A DNA stretch of 64,000 bases, from the NCBI GenBank assembly GCA_916048095.2, contig OU696576.1, positions 457,001 to 521,000 on the forward strand, read 5' to 3'. A program made the translations under genes and the position numbers. Positions 1 through 23,200 of this stretch are shown here, piece by piece. The DNA is from Sacculina carcini. Its lineage: Eukaryota > Arthropoda > Thecostraca > Sacculinidae. Numbering within the stretch: the first letter of the stretch is position 1; each line of letters starts with the position of its first letter. The notes below the pieces were generated by a model, which had not been told where the DNA came from, ran no database searches, and was given only the letters and a program-made list of their open reading frames with translations.

Positions 1-3000
1 AGCGGCTGCCAAGTTATGTTCGTCAAATTGATTAACTGATCCGCACGACGTACCTATCTCTGGCCATCTGTAGGCTTGGTTGGACTGACGCACACGTGAG
101 CACCTGCGTAATCTGGTCGAGTGATCCGGACGAGCTTTCATCAGATGGTGTTATTTCCTCAAAAGCTGACCCCGGTGTACGTTCAGGCATGCACGTCTAG
201 AATTATCACCAGTTGTGTACTGGCACCGTCACAACCTGATTTTGCGAGAAAATAGAGCCGTTACGAACACCCTGCGTGTATGCGCAGTCGTTTAGAAACG
301 ACTGTTCAAACTGTGCTGGGGGCAGAACGATGAGATAATGGAGACGATGTTGGATAATTAGCAGAGTAACAAGAACTATCTCGATGATGATGGCATGATG
401 GTATCAGCTGCAATGATTTATTGTGTTCTTCTCGCTGATCGTCTGTCATGTCAGCTCTGAAGGATCGACACACACACACATATACACCTGGTTTGTACGG
501 TGGATGCAGCTGGCGTCGTTAAAGCTGCGAGTGGTTGGAGGGGCAGGATGTGTGTGTCAGATCAAGTATGTGTGGTTATTGTTTTTCTCTACTGTCGGGT
601 TTCACTGCCTCGGTGGCGACTGGGATTGTTTAGACAGGGTAACTACAGTTGTAGGTTCTCGGAAACAGAGTGGGAGAGGTGCATATGGTTGAGTGGAACA
701 GCGACTTTGTCATGATGTAACTGCACAATTTCTGGGGCTTGACAAAATCATCAACGGCGATGTTTGGAATGAAAATACGCTTCGTTTCATAAACCTTCCA
801 AGTGTTTTCAATTGAGGTCTGATGGGACTTTTTATTGTTGGCTGGTCTGGGTGACTACTGCATGTCTTTCTGATGCAACAGTCACCAAGAAGGCGACTTC
901 TCTCAACGATAAAAACCGAGTCAGACACCGTAAATCTCACGCAGTGTGCTATCAAATTTCCTGCTTATCCGATATGTCTAGCCCATATTTCGGTCTCACT
1001 GTTCGTGGTAGCGTGCGCTTGTACATGTGCGCCTATGGAACAATGTACATCAACTGGTGAGTGTCACAGCGGGACACCCAGTGTGCTCGTGCGTGTGCTG
1101 GTGCTTTTTATGAAGGCTGGAGCGGTCGACGGCGGCGGTGGCCGTTGTGCCGACCACACCGCGCGATGCGGCGGTGACTGGCGCACTTATCTCGCGCATC
1201 TGTCTCTCACGGGCCGCTCTTAGCTCTCACTCATAACTTGCCGTCCTCTCACACGAGCGCCCAGCTGGCTCTACGAGTGCACGTAATCGTGTATGTCCGT
1301 GTGTGAATGATTTTATTTTTGCTTGTCAGCGGAGCCGTCTGGAAGGTGGTCGCGTGCTGTTGAAAACTAGCTGGAATAGATAGGAAGACAGCCGAGGGCT
1401 GGTGTGTCTCATGACATCCTACACACACTCGCACAAGCACACACACATACATACCCGCTTATGCTCATATGGTGAGAGGGTGGTGGTTTCCGTACGCCCG
1501 CGTTCAGATCCCAGTTGAAATACGTGGACCTCCCATGTTGACACTGTTGTCTGATGTCTTGGACGACAGATCTCTGAGGTAGTGGTCGCGTCATCGCATG
1601 CACAACAATGTGTAGGGATGGCTGCACGATAATGTGTATTGCTGCAGTCCATTCACTTGGCGTCAGTAAATCCACATCACTGGCCTGTCCTTGCTTATGT
1701 TTTATTAATGAAGAAATGTGTTTTATTGACGAAAATTGTCTCATATCTGTTTAGCACTTCTGGATTTCATTCGGCTGTGTTCGATAGTTCCTAGTTTTTA
1801 TAATGGGAGCGCACAGACAAAGTTTTTCAAGGGGAGCCGGCAGTGAAGTGATGTTGGAAGGCGGTTATTGTAGGCACCATTGCCCCATTGCTTGACGGCG
1901 AGTGCGTGACAGTTGGCTGTTAGTCGTACTGTCGCCGGAAGACATGGTCATCGTGCGAGAACATGTGTAATGTACACTGCGCATGTGTGCAAGTATGTGT
2001 GTGTGTGTGACGTATACTATAGCAATGGAGGTTTTGAGCAATTTGGCGCTGCGGCCAGCTATTGAGTGGTCAATGACACATCGTTTGGCCGCAGCAAAAA
2101 CGCCAGTCTCGGCTCAATTACGCCGACACACGCGAATGAAGGACGGACGGCAGTTGTAGTGATGTCCGGTGATATCGTCCAACAATGCAACGAGTGGCTC
2201 GCACGACCTGAGTGTGACCCTAGTACAGGCATATACCCAGCACTGTTTCCTCAGTGCAGGATGAGTGCAAGAAGTAGATGGGCATGGTGTGAGAACCAGC
2301 ATGAGTCTTGGGACCATTATCAGCGGTTCTGTCTTATATCTGCCTGCCTCTAGTGTTGAAGCGACGACGACGTCCATGCTGCTGGCTGGACAGGCGTGTC
2401 TGTCTGTATGCTTGTCTGTGTGTTGATGTGGAGGCAGGAGGTCGTGCCAATCTGACACCTGATACACTCACACGGCGTCGCCAATTGTGCTGCGGCCGCG
2501 TGTCGGACAGCTCGTGCACATTGTGGGTGGCCCTCGCGCCACACACACCATCTGCACCGTGTCGCACAATAATCGCGCGTGCTCGTGCATCAGTGTATGT
2601 GTGTGTGTAGCGCAGCCAATTGCTACATTAACGCACAATCACGCCCACCGCGAAGTCATTGTGATGCTGTGTGATTTGTGTGTGTGTGCGTGTGTGTTAG
2701 TGGCTTGTGTATGCATGTAGCAGGATGTACAGTCGAGATGATTAGAATATTAATCACATATGCCGGTATGGGTGATATTAAAAACCATGTTTCTGGTGTT
2801 TTTCTTTTTTGCGTTTTCGACGAGTTGTTTTCTCGTGGAGATCTCGTGCATTTTTCGGTTTTTATGCCGGACTCGCGCTTGTGTACTGGCGTGGCAGCAC
2901 GGCGGTGCCACAGTTTTTGTGATGGCAGCAGACAGCCATTAGCCGTGCGACTTGTTCAAGTGAAACAGCGACGCGGTGATCGTGGCACAGGATGTTGTAG

Positions 3001-5151
3001 ACTGTCAATGATCGACTGACACGCGAGACGGCCATCGAGTAGTCGGCCTCGTCAAGGCACAGTGTGCTGTCCTCTCTCAAGGACATCTCACTCCACCGGC
3101 CGTCCTATTTGTAGCCGCTTCACTGCAAGTGCCAACGTGTTGAACGCCAGCGAGCATTATCGTTTTATTGGGGTCTACGTCTGACAGTCCCCTTCCTCAC
3201 ACACTCTGTCTATTTGTTCTCCTCTCTCTCACTAGCATCTGTTCAGGCTCTGCTTCTCGCTAGTTTACACAAACGCAGCAGAGCGCGTGCTCGTGATGAG
3301 TATCTGGAGCGTTTTTATACTCTATAGTCGTGTTGTGTCCATTTCATGCGATGATACCATCTCGGCGTCTGCTTTTGTTCGCTCCCGTCCTCTCACGTTC
3401 ACCCCTCTATTTCTACCATTGGTGACCATGTGGCTCTCAGAGGCACCGTTGTATTTGCGAGTTTGTGCGCGATTGGACAGACTGTTTCGTTTGGAGCGTC
3501 CTGCTGATTCCAGATGTTGTATCGGGTGTCCTGTGTTGATACATCGCCTGCGTCACTGATATTATCGGCTCAGGTTCTCGACTGTGTTTTTTATAGAGCG
3601 TGTAGCTATTCATGCCACTCCATCTTGGCAGGACATGAATGAATCGGTTGTTTTATCATTGGCAGAATTGTTTATAGCTGAACGGAATATCATTTTATGA
3701 AGTACAGTGCACTCTAAAAAGAACTGAATTCACTCAATATGCTAAACTAACACTTAACTGAATGCGTGCAACATCCAAGGTACATTGAAATAGAATTATT
3801 GTTACGGTTTTTTCAGGTAAAAGCGTAATGCGCATATCTTGATAAGATGTATGGATTTATGAAAGTTTGACATTGCGGTTAGACTTGACTAATTCTGCTG
3901 ATTGGCACGTTTTTCCTCTTTCCCTATATGTTTGGCTCATATGCACTTGTTAGGCTTGCCAAGTGTATTTTCACGCGCACACTCGCGTGGAATCTGGTCG
4001 GTTCTGTTTGCGTGTTGAGTTCGACTTACTACACCTCGGTCTGTCTTCATTAGCAGCTGGGACTGCTGATGGATTGGCGACAGATTATGCGTGCTATCAC
4101 ACGTGCTCGTGCGAGGACGACACTGGCAGAGGCCGTGTCTAGAAGCTAGAGCCGCCGCCGCTGCACTCACAGACGGCCATTTTGCAGTTGCCGCCGCTAA
4201 TTCGCCGATCAATCACGAACACGTCAGCCTCGCAGCGTGTTTGTGCAGCAGCAGGTCGCGTGTGTCGCGTGCCTCGCTAGGGTTGGCAAGCGGCGCCACA
4301 TCTCCCTGGCCAACTGTGTGCTGCCAACTGGAGCGTCTTTGTGTGATCTGACTGAGTGCGCGCCTTCAACAAAGAATGCCTTGTTCACACCACTGCCAAC
4401 TGGGACTCGCTAGCTGCCCCCATGCTCACTGTTTACCTTGTCCGCCTTCAGTGCTGAGCTGAGCGACGCGATAAATCATCCCCAATGTCAAATGTTTGTT
4501 GTGCCCAAACATACAGTCCTGAACAATGAGTGTGCGCCGGAGGAATGTATTTAGCTTCGGCTGCCAAAACCTTGACACACCGAGTATCATCGGTGGATAA
4601 CTTCATATCTTACTTGTAGTAGTAACTATTGCTACTAGTAAGATATTTAGGAGCTAGTAGTAAATCATACTGTACTGTAGTAGGTCTAAGATATTATCTT
4701 ACTTTAATAGTAAGTTACTACTGCAGTCAATGCCGATGTCAAACATCTGCCCGATTTATTCGTTCATTGGGTTCGTACTGCTGCTGTGTTGTGTGCCCCG
4801 AATGTTTCATCCTCATATTGTAGACACTCCTGTATGAAACAGTCTTGTATGGCCATTTCATCATCAGTGGAACAATTAGGCGGTCAGCGGTGGCGTTAGT
4901 TACGGCAATGTTGGCGCTGCAGAATGAACAAGTCGTGACGTCGTGTTGTGAGCATGCAATACACTGTACACACGGAGGTGTTGGAGGCGAACTATTGGTT
5001 GGTCCAGTTATTGTAACGAAGTCTTGTTATCGCTTCTGGGTCGCACTTTTACCTCGATACGCTCATCACAGCATGCTCGTGTGTGGAGAGCAGAGAGGGC
5101 AGTTTGTCGACGGGACGTTGGCAGACGCTGCCTGCGACCTCTCACTGTTAA
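1..5151. other. No recognised gene: 5' region
   Basis: Mixed-composition DNA with short CA/TG tracts. Several GC-rich patches (about 1120-1240, 2340-2600, 4120-4340) could be regulatory or untranslated exons, but no conserved protein, RNA gene or element was recognised on either strand. Confidence 0.5.
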
Positions 5152-5666
5152 TTAACCCATTAATGCCGAGAATTTCGAAATGTTAATTTTTTAGATTTTT
5201 TTCAAGAAATGTTATTTCTGGGGCACTTTCTGCATGTTCACGAAGTTTTGTAGAAAAAAAATGTTTTTAACAAGGTTTTTCAGACTGGCAACTATAGTTG
5301 CCACTCGGCAGTGGCATAGACAAAAAACAGTACATTCTTAAACTTTTTGAGCATCATTCAAAACATTGAGAAAAAAACATATAAGTGAGACTTATACTCA
5401 AAAACATATTAATCTTATAACATTCCGAGTTTGATTAAATTAAAAAATTCACTATTATATTCAAACTTGGCTTCAAATGTTAGATACCATGTTACTGTAA
5501 AATATAAGCATTTACACATGAATGTTTATGAAGGTATATTTATTATATTTCAATGACAAAAATATGCATATATGTACACACACACATAAATATATAATAT
5601 ATATACACATAATATATACATCATCACACATAATATACATATATATGTATATATATATATATATAT

Positions 5667-7017
5667 ATATTTAGTGACATGGAAGGACATCAAAGCCGTC
5701 ATAGTCATGAGTAATAAGCACGGTATAGAGCCAACAACAAAAATATACTGAACAAACGTCAAACAAAAACCGTGCTTGTTACTGATAACTGTGACAGCTT
5801 TGTTGTCCTTCCATCTCACTAAAGAGAGGTCATCAACAAAAACTGAAGTAACATAGCCTCGGTTCTGCTTATTCACCATGCTGCTGTGCATCAAAGATGA
5901 ATCTTTCGGCACTCGATTTTCTCTGATAGTGCATGTCCCTGCAATGCCCATCGTGGAAAGCTGCTCCAAAAGACGCACAGAAGAAAAGAAGTTGTCAAAT
6001 GTGACATGGTGACCAGGATTCAGTTGACATTTCGAAGCGAGTCCCAACACGACATCTGCTGCTTGTCCAAGTCCGGAACTGTCCAATTGTGTCGCTGACC
6101 CACAATAAGGTTCCGAGTGAAGCATGAAACCGTCAGACGTACATATGCTCCACAGTTTGAAGCCGAATCGCACAGGTTTGCTCCTGATGCATTGCTTTGT
6201 AGGATGGTGGCCGCAGTAGGGTACCATACACTCATCAATAGAAAGTTCATCCGGAGGTAAGATGAGCTTGTTATTTGTATTTGTGATTTCAAAAACCGGC
6301 CGAACTTTGTGATAGGGATCTGGTTTGTCCACACTTATTTTGGAGTTGTCTGCAAGATGTAATCTTCGTAGTAGATGTGCCACCAGAGCGTTGAATACAT
6401 CACCGTCTCGACGCCAATACAGCCTCCTATTTGGGACACTTGAATATCCAGACAGTATCATGATGGACAAAGCTACTCGTATATTGCTTTCTGTGATAAC
6501 GGATGTTTCAAGACCTTTTGGGTGGAGTATATAATGCTTTGTTCAACTAGATGGCCGATGAGCTCATCAGATAGGAACAAATTCAAGCATTGAGATGGAG
6601 TCTTGATTTTACCTCTCAAACCATCGATTGGTTTGGGCGCCATTGTGTCACAAAATTTAGGCACTTTCTGGCCAAGTCTGCGTCTGCTATTTGTCCATCT
6701 TTTTTGGCTGTTTGTCCCTTTTTGGTATTTTTGGTCATCGTTGTGTCGACGTGTCAGGCTGAGAGTGACTCGTTGAAGCCGTTGCACATGAAGATTCCAC
6801 GTCATCTCTGTCTGTCATCAATTCAGCTGGGGCACACAAAATCCTTCGAGGCAAATGATTTGGGTCTGAATTCGCTTCTCCGTCACTGGCATCAGAATCT
6901 GCAGTCAGTATTTGCATCTGGGAGTTCACTGGGAGGCTGTAAAATTAGTATATGTAGGTGGTCGCTGCTGGCGTCTGCATCAGCTGGATCATCCAAGTTA
7001 TCCAAAAATTCATTCAT
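5667..7017 (-). pseudogene. Broken piggyBac (PGBD-like) transposase
   Basis: DDE transposase of the DDE_Tnp_1_7 family, read on the minus strand in three frames. A likely start at 7017 gives an acidic N-terminus (MNEFLDNLDDPADADASSDH). Frameshifts occur near 6905 and near 6510. The core at 6470-5775 contains LSGYSSVPNRRLYWRRD, LSIDECMVPYCG (first catalytic Asp) and TFDNFFSS (second Asp). The third Asp region and Cys-rich C-terminus are missing; the sequence instead runs into a fold-back and a TA repeat. The copy cannot be active. Confidence 0.88.
5671..5823. repeat. Inverted fold-back inside the piggyBac transposase
   Basis: 5671-5723 is an imperfect reverse complement (about 85%) of 5771-5823, with a spacer of about 47 bp. 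One arm is transposase coding sequence, so the element ends in a copied-back piece of its own gene next to a TA-rich run (5639-5671). Confidence 0.75.
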
Positions 7018-7559
7018 AGTACATCTGAAATAAATATTTTATTTGAAACATCTATGTTTCAATTGTTAACAAAGGGCAAATATATGTAGAGTCAATTATT
7101 GAAACATAGAGCTGATAAATCTCTTTTTAAATCTTGAGAACTTTCCATATGACAATATTTTGTACACGTAAGTGCCGAGTGGCAACTATAGTTGCCACTC
7201 TCCGAAAACACTGATTTATTATCTAATTATATAGAAAAATTGCGAATATATGTACATATTTGGAAAGATCAACCTTCACTCTAAAAGATGAGACAAAAAA
7301 AACAAAACAAATTCGCATTTAGTAGGAAATCACATGCCTCTGATCAATGCGCTGTTCAGCCATGTCGGACACTCACTGAATAATCTCGCATGTGTGGATT
7401 GTTCGCTGCGTAGAACGTGTCTTATCTCATCGTAAGAGAAAGAGGAGATTCTCCCCTTTCGAACGGTGGTCGTTGGTAAACAAATGTCTGTTTGATTTAG
7501 ATTATAGAGAGCTTGTTTTTGGTGGCAACTATAGTTGCCACTCGGCATTAATGGGTTAA

Positions 7560-16791
<9,232 letters not shown>

Positions 16792-16987
16792 GTTCCCTAC
16801 AACCTCATCGTACTCGCTATGCCTGCGAAAACTCCACTCTGCGACTACACTGTGATCCTGGCCAGAGTATTCAACTGGTGCGCGCTAATTTCGGTCGTTT
16901 CTCAATCACAATCTGCAACAAGCACGGCAACACGCAGTGGAGTGTCAGGTGCATGGCCCCGCGTGCCATCGGGGTGCTGTTCGACAG
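16792..16987 (+). CDS. Cirl: Gene 1 exon: N-terminal half of rhamnose-binding (SUEL-type) lectin domain
   Basis: The exon starts after a TTGATAG acceptor and ends before GTAACA; it enters in phase 1 and leaves in phase 2. It encodes [15 protein letters not shown], then [17 protein letters not shown] and WSVRCMAP, the signature of the latrophilin galactose/rhamnose-binding lectin. The closest pattern I know is arthropod CIRL. Four cysteines suit the conserved disulfides. It joins in frame to the exon at 22689, completing an Arg codon followed by Cys. Confidence 0.95.
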
Positions 16988-19233
16988 GTAACAACCAGCA
17001 AGCTGCATCATACCATCCATCATAAGTTACCACCAAGAATTACCCCCACAATACCCCATTACCAATACGTCTCTCCACACCAACAACACACATATCCCGA
17101 CATTACTTGGTTACAGGGGAGGCAAGTCACTTGATCATGGAGAGTATGAAGGAGGAAAAATAATTAGAAAGAAAACTATCATGTCTTGGTTTGCACGGTA
17201 CAAAACAATTTAGTTTTTTATGGAAAATCGAATGAGCTGCATATTTGAATGCAAAATTTCGTTGTTGGAACCATGGTGCTAGTAGCTTCCCGCCCGGCTT
17301 ATACCTGACCAAATTCAACGCAATTTGAACACCCAAGAATGGATGTAATTTTTATATGCAATGTCATCACATCCTGTATGAAAGTCATGTTGAAACCGCA
17401 GTTTTCTATTTATTATCACAAATATCTCGCATAACTGGCATATTTTCCTCTTTCCGGCTGCAGTTTCAAACGGCAAGCTGGTGTTCTTTTCTCTGGTGCT
17501 AATTTCTCACAGTGTTTTGCCGCAGTCAAATGCCAAACATGGTTAATTATTCTTCAAAGGAAGGCTGGTTTGTTTGACTCAGTGCTCAACTGAATGGCGC
17601 CTAATTACTTCAGCAAACTGGCAAACACTTTCTGTAATTAAATGCACTCAACTATCGCCGAAACTTGCAGCGCGACCTGATACACACGCGGCACACAAAA
17701 CTAGCCGTCACACAACTGTTCAACTCAACACCGGCTCATTTCATGTCTGCATTGTGTTGGTAACTAGATCATCAACGATAGTTGCCTCTATGGAATTACA
17801 TACACACACACACACACACACACATACAGACACGCAGTGTGGGAGTGGAATGTATGCGCGCAGGTATGCGCACCTGTATACGCATGAGCCGGTAGTATTA
17901 TGTGAGCTTGTGTTTGTATGGTGGCACTGAGGGGCACTTTCAGAATGACAACGGATTGGTTATGACTAGGGCTGTCAAAAGTTAATAAAGTTACTTTTTC
18001 ACCTAAAGGTCACTTTTTCATAAGCTACCTAAAACTGCATATAAAAGTTGTGTACGATAATTATTGAAAAAGTTATTAGGTTACCAAAAGTTACTTTTTC
18101 ATCGTTAGGTTACTTTTTTGCTTTTAAGGTTACTTTTTTATCGTCAGGCTAGCTTTTGGTATTTTTCTTGTTATTAGGTAAGTTAACCACGAAGTTTGGT
18201 GACTTTTTGCAGATATGAGGCACAAAACGGTATATATGAGGGTAAAATAGGAAAAGAGATGGAATATTAGGTCTAAAGATCAAGAAATGTCAAAGTTTCT
18301 GCTGTTAGGATTTAGCAATTGGTATTCATCTTAATATCTGTGCTACTCGATATTTATACGTTTTCGGGTACGCAGGATAGTGTAATTCCATTTTAGAAAA
18401 TGTCCACGAACTGGAGGGTGTCGTGAGATGTTTGGAGCGTGGTATAGTACGATGTGTGAGCTCTCCTTAACATATACTGCACTGTAGCACTTGACAGTAC
18501 GTATTTACTTGAACAGAAATTAGCACGTGATTTTCAGGGCGTGAGAGAGCGCCATTTTCCCACATTTGACATTTATAAGACTGTGAGCACAGGGTGCTAT
18601 ATATTGGAGGACGAGGGCATTCACACATGCAGTGTTTACACTCACACTAATATACAAGCTGTAGTACGTGCTATTTGATGAAAAGTTCCATTGGAACATT
18701 ATTGCGACCATTATTACAAATATTTACATTTGCAATTAGTGTATTTCGCATTTGTATTAGCCTTCCACATGAAATTATATTTGGATGGTTATACTCCTTT
18801 TTTCGAAGTTAGCGAAATTATGGTAAGTCACTTATGGTGGTTTGATGTAAAATGGTGCCAGATCGGAGAGAGGATGGAAAAATAGTACCAACTCGGAAAG
18901 ATGATAGAAGGACTGGTGTATTCTCTTCCTTCAGAACTGCAAACAGAAATTGACTTTTTTTGAAGGAGGTTATTTTTAGGTTACCTTTTTATTGGTTATT
19001 AGGTTACTTTATATGTTCACAAACAAACAACAAACAAACCGTGTATTTCATATAGCGCACTAATCAGCAAAGGCGTGATAAACATGTGATAAAGCGATAC
19101 AAAAGTGATAATAACATAAAAACTCAGGTTATTTTTAGGTTACTTTTTTAGGTTACTTTTTCTCGAAAATAAAGTTACTTTTTCTGATTTTTAGGTTACT
19201 TTTTTGACAGCCCTAGTTATGACTGTGTGAGTG

Positions 19234-19268
<35 letters not shown>

Positions 19269-19992
19269 GAGAGTGTGTGTGTGTGTGTGTGTGTGTGAAC
19301 ATGTGTGTGAGTGTGAGAGCGCATACTTTTTGCCGTAACAGTAAGTCAGGTGAAAAATTGGTCTCCATTGCGCGCATTCCCCAGATGACTGAATCCCTTT
19401 GGGAATGTGCTATATATAAATAGACGCACACACACGCACACACACACATTTGTGTGTTTGGGTTGATTTCCGTTAGTCGCCAATATTCTGTTAGATAATT
19501 CTCCTCAAGTATCCAGGATTACGCATGCAGGATATGCTCTTGATCGCCTTCTATTCATTGCATCCACTTGTGACTTTTATTATTCATTGCTAGATCGTTA
19601 CTTTTGTTACACCATATTGTATGAATATGTGTGTGTATGTGTGTGCGCATATGACAGTGTGTTGGTTAATTGCACATCAAGCTTGCATGAGTGTTGCTGC
19701 GTGCATTTTGTATTTGTGTGTTATCATGTTCTCTGTTAGTGGTTTGTTTTACTGTGCGTCTCCGTTTCTCTCTCATTCGCCCGATACATGTTCGTGTGTG
19801 TGTGTGTGTGTGATTGGATGAGGTGACCGGTGTAGTCATCAGATATTCATGGTTCTGTTCGTGTCTCAATCCGACAGCCAAACACATATCGCTCATTTAT
19901 TTGTGTGTCTGTCTGTATGTGTGTGTGTGTGTTAGTGTTGTTTTATGTTTGTATGTATACGATTAGCCTGCTTCCCAGTGTTCCACAGTCTA

Positions 19993-20030
<38 letters not shown>

Positions 20031-20160
20031 AGTGTGTACATGTGGAAGTGTTGTTCGGCCGGTTTTTTGTGGTGTTCGCATGTTGGTTGAACGTTCATTC
20101 ACTGCGTTGTCTTGATACGTGCTGCCTTCCCACTTCATCTTCGCCCACCTCCATCAATAC

Positions 20161-20202
<42 letters not shown>

Positions 20203-23200
20203 GGCTGGTCGTTAATACTGTACTGTGGAATACTGGTGCCCTGCTGGTATCGGGTCATGTTCATCTTGCTCACTCTTTCTCTTACTCCATCCCTCTTTCG
20301 CTTTTTCTCGCCCCATCATCTTTCCCTCCTCATGGTGTGTGGGAAGAAGTCTGTATTCTGCGAGCATTACAATCACACACACAGTTGAACTGCAGGCGGC
20401 CTGTCCACCCAACTGATATTCTTAGTAATTCTCTCGTATACGCATCTGGTGTGTATTTTTCACTATTGTTCCGTATTTGTGTTTTTGTGTGGGTGGATGC
20501 GTGATTATTATCATTCGTTCTACAATCTTCCCTTGGTTGTATGCATGCCAAACAGATCTGGAGCATGGCGCGGTTTTATTATTCATATCCTCGTTGGCTA
20601 AAACTTGTAATTAATTAAAGTCAAACGCATCTGCCCACATCTTCCAACGCTTCCTTCCCGGCACACGAGCGCGCTCGCAAACTCATAAATATTCACCCAC
20701 ACACAGTTAATCTGTGTGTCAGATGAATCGCCGTGTTCAGTGCGAGCATATGTTGGTGTTTTATTCCAGTACCGCGCGGCAAATTTGCTCATATACCTTT
20801 GATAATCATTACCGTGATATTTCTCTGTTTAATGGACCCCTGTCCTGATGTGTCTTCCAGAAGGCAGCTTAACGTTGTTGTTCGCCTTGTTTTCACTATA
20901 AAGACATAACGTCGGGAGCGTCTGATGCACTGTATTGAACGAGATTGGCAATTTTTTAACATTTCATTTATCCGCGCTGAATTGACCATTTTTGACGCAT
21001 CCTCAAGTTGATTATCTAATATAGTCTCAAAGTCTTCAACCTATCTACATTTGTATTGGCGTGTTCTCTAGCGGAGTGTGATTGGTTGATAGCGCACAGG
21101 TGTGTTTGTGTGCTCGTGTGTGTGAGTGTGCGTGGTGGTAGGAATGCGTGGGTGATGTGAGTGTGAGACAGGCAGGGCAGGTAGGCAGGTAGGTGTTGAT
21201 TGGTGACCGATGAAACATGGTCCCGCCGAGCCCAATATTCAGTCGACTATTGGAAAACACCGGGGAGCACACCGCTCGCTGCCTGTATGTATGTCCGTGT
21301 GTCGCTGTGCTCACCCAGCCCACGTGCATGTGCCCTGCTCGGCAGTGTGGATCATTATTCCAGCCATCACGACGAGACGAGGAGATGAGCTGGGCGAAGA
21401 CCCTGGCTAGATCCCCGTGTAACGTTCAAGATTGTATAAAGTGGAGTTTTTTGGCATCAGGGTACAAGTCGCCAGCGTCCAATGCACTCTAGTGTGTGAT
21501 GGTGTTTGATTGTATATAGCAGTGGTTCTCAACATTTGTTGGCAGAGACCCAAAATTTGTGCCCAAATCAGGCATCGCGACCCAATCCTACATAGGTAAT
21601 GATTATGGTTTTCTCACAATTTAATTTTTTCATTGTCTGCTTAGAATCCTAACACTATGCATCATGCATTTAAACTATTACACTATGGAATTATAATATA
21701 TGTTGGTGGCAAACTAACTATTCTCCACGAACCCTGAGCGACCCTGATAGAATTGCTTGTCGACTCAACTTTGCGTTAAGAGCCACTGGTACATACCATG
21801 GCAATGGGTTTGGTCGATGTTTGAACAGTTTCGCCCGATGTTTACGTCTTCTGCTCTTGTGTGATTCTGACAGCTTGGTACACACAGGCCCAAATACACT
21901 TACGCACACACAGATGCGCAAATGCATACATTAACAGCTGTTTACTGTGTCAATAGTGAATGTTTTCCAGGGTATTTCCCAGTTGTAAAAACGCGACGAA
22001 TGGCATGTAGACACAAATGTGTGTGCGTGTGTGTGTGTGTTCTGGTTAATGTTTGGTTAACTTTTCTAGAGGGCATATATTTGCAGCGTGCTGTGTGGGG
22101 GCATTTGTTGAGCGTGCTGTATAATTTTATCATAAATCCTGCACCAGATGTGGTAAACAAGTGCAGTTTCGCCCACTGTGTACCTCACACACACACCCAC
22201 ACACACACAGATATATCATATTGTGGTGCAAATTGGAAGCGGTATGGTGTTTTTGAGACGATGTGGCGTAATAAAACCGTGTTATCATCGGCAGTGCGCT
22301 GTGTTATTCCTCAGCACGTGCGTTTTATCACCGACTCGAGACAAACACATTGTGTCCGCGGGCACATTGATGTCCCGTCCAGCTCTGTGCCCCATACGCG
22401 CACATTGACACGTATTAACCCCGTCCACGTCATCGTTTAGTTTCACGTAATATTACCAGTCTGCATTGTACACAGCGTTATACACGCGTGTATGTACAGT
22501 AAACACACAATTGTCTTGGAGACTAGTGTATTGTGAGTTAAACTGGCTGTTTTGTGTGTGAGGAGTTTTATCGGCAACTTTGACAGTGACCGCTGCCTCT
22601 TCCGCTCCAGCTGGTCCATTGATTTTCATTGATTTTCATTGATTTTCATTCGTTTCGCTTCATTGGTGGTGTTTTTGTGTTTGTCTAGGTGTGATCACAA
22701 ACAGAACTGTTCGGTGGAGGCTTCTGAACGAGTGTTTGGAGACCCCTGCCCCAATACCCGCAAGTACCTCGAGGCTCACTACAAATGTATCCCCGGTGAG
22801 CTCACACATTCATGTTTCGTGTATTGAACCAAATGTTATAATGTATTCCCAGGTGAGCTCAAGTATCGTCGTTCTATCGTTGTAAATAGCCATGCACAAC
22901 ACTTCACAGTAAGTCTGGTATAATTATTCTATGAGCACACGCGAACATTCTGCTGTTTCACTGGGTTCTAGTCGCCAATATTCTATTAAATTGTGTATTA
23001 TTATACTGTTACACTGGTGTGTGCTTTTTGGTAAGTCTAATGAATGAAATATCTTAAATAGACCATAGAAAGTGTTCAACTGTTTTTGGCATGAGCTTGT
23101 TATTCGACAGTCGACTTGTTTTTCATAAGCGCACTGTTTGTTTTCTTGCAGTCTGCACATGCACACACACACACACACACACACGAGTTCGTGTTTGCCA

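Larger units (their letters stand above)
5156..7555 (-). mobile_element. piggyBac-family transposon with TTAA target duplications
   Basis: The ends are inverted repeats starting CCCATTAATGCCGAG, flanked by TTAA at 5152-5155 and 7556-7559, the hallmark of piggyBac. A decayed transposase is on the minus strand. Three copies of the 18-bp palindrome TGGCAACTATAGTTGCCA lie near the ends (5286-5303, 7180-7197, 7523-7540), probably subterminal binding sites. The length is 2400 bp. Confidence 0.92.

Noticed and set aside
2760..2942. Hydrophobic N-terminus that could be the missing gene 1 signal exon
   Set aside because: No GT donor in the required phase 1 follows the hydrophobic stretch, and it has no similarity to the gene 2 signal exon.
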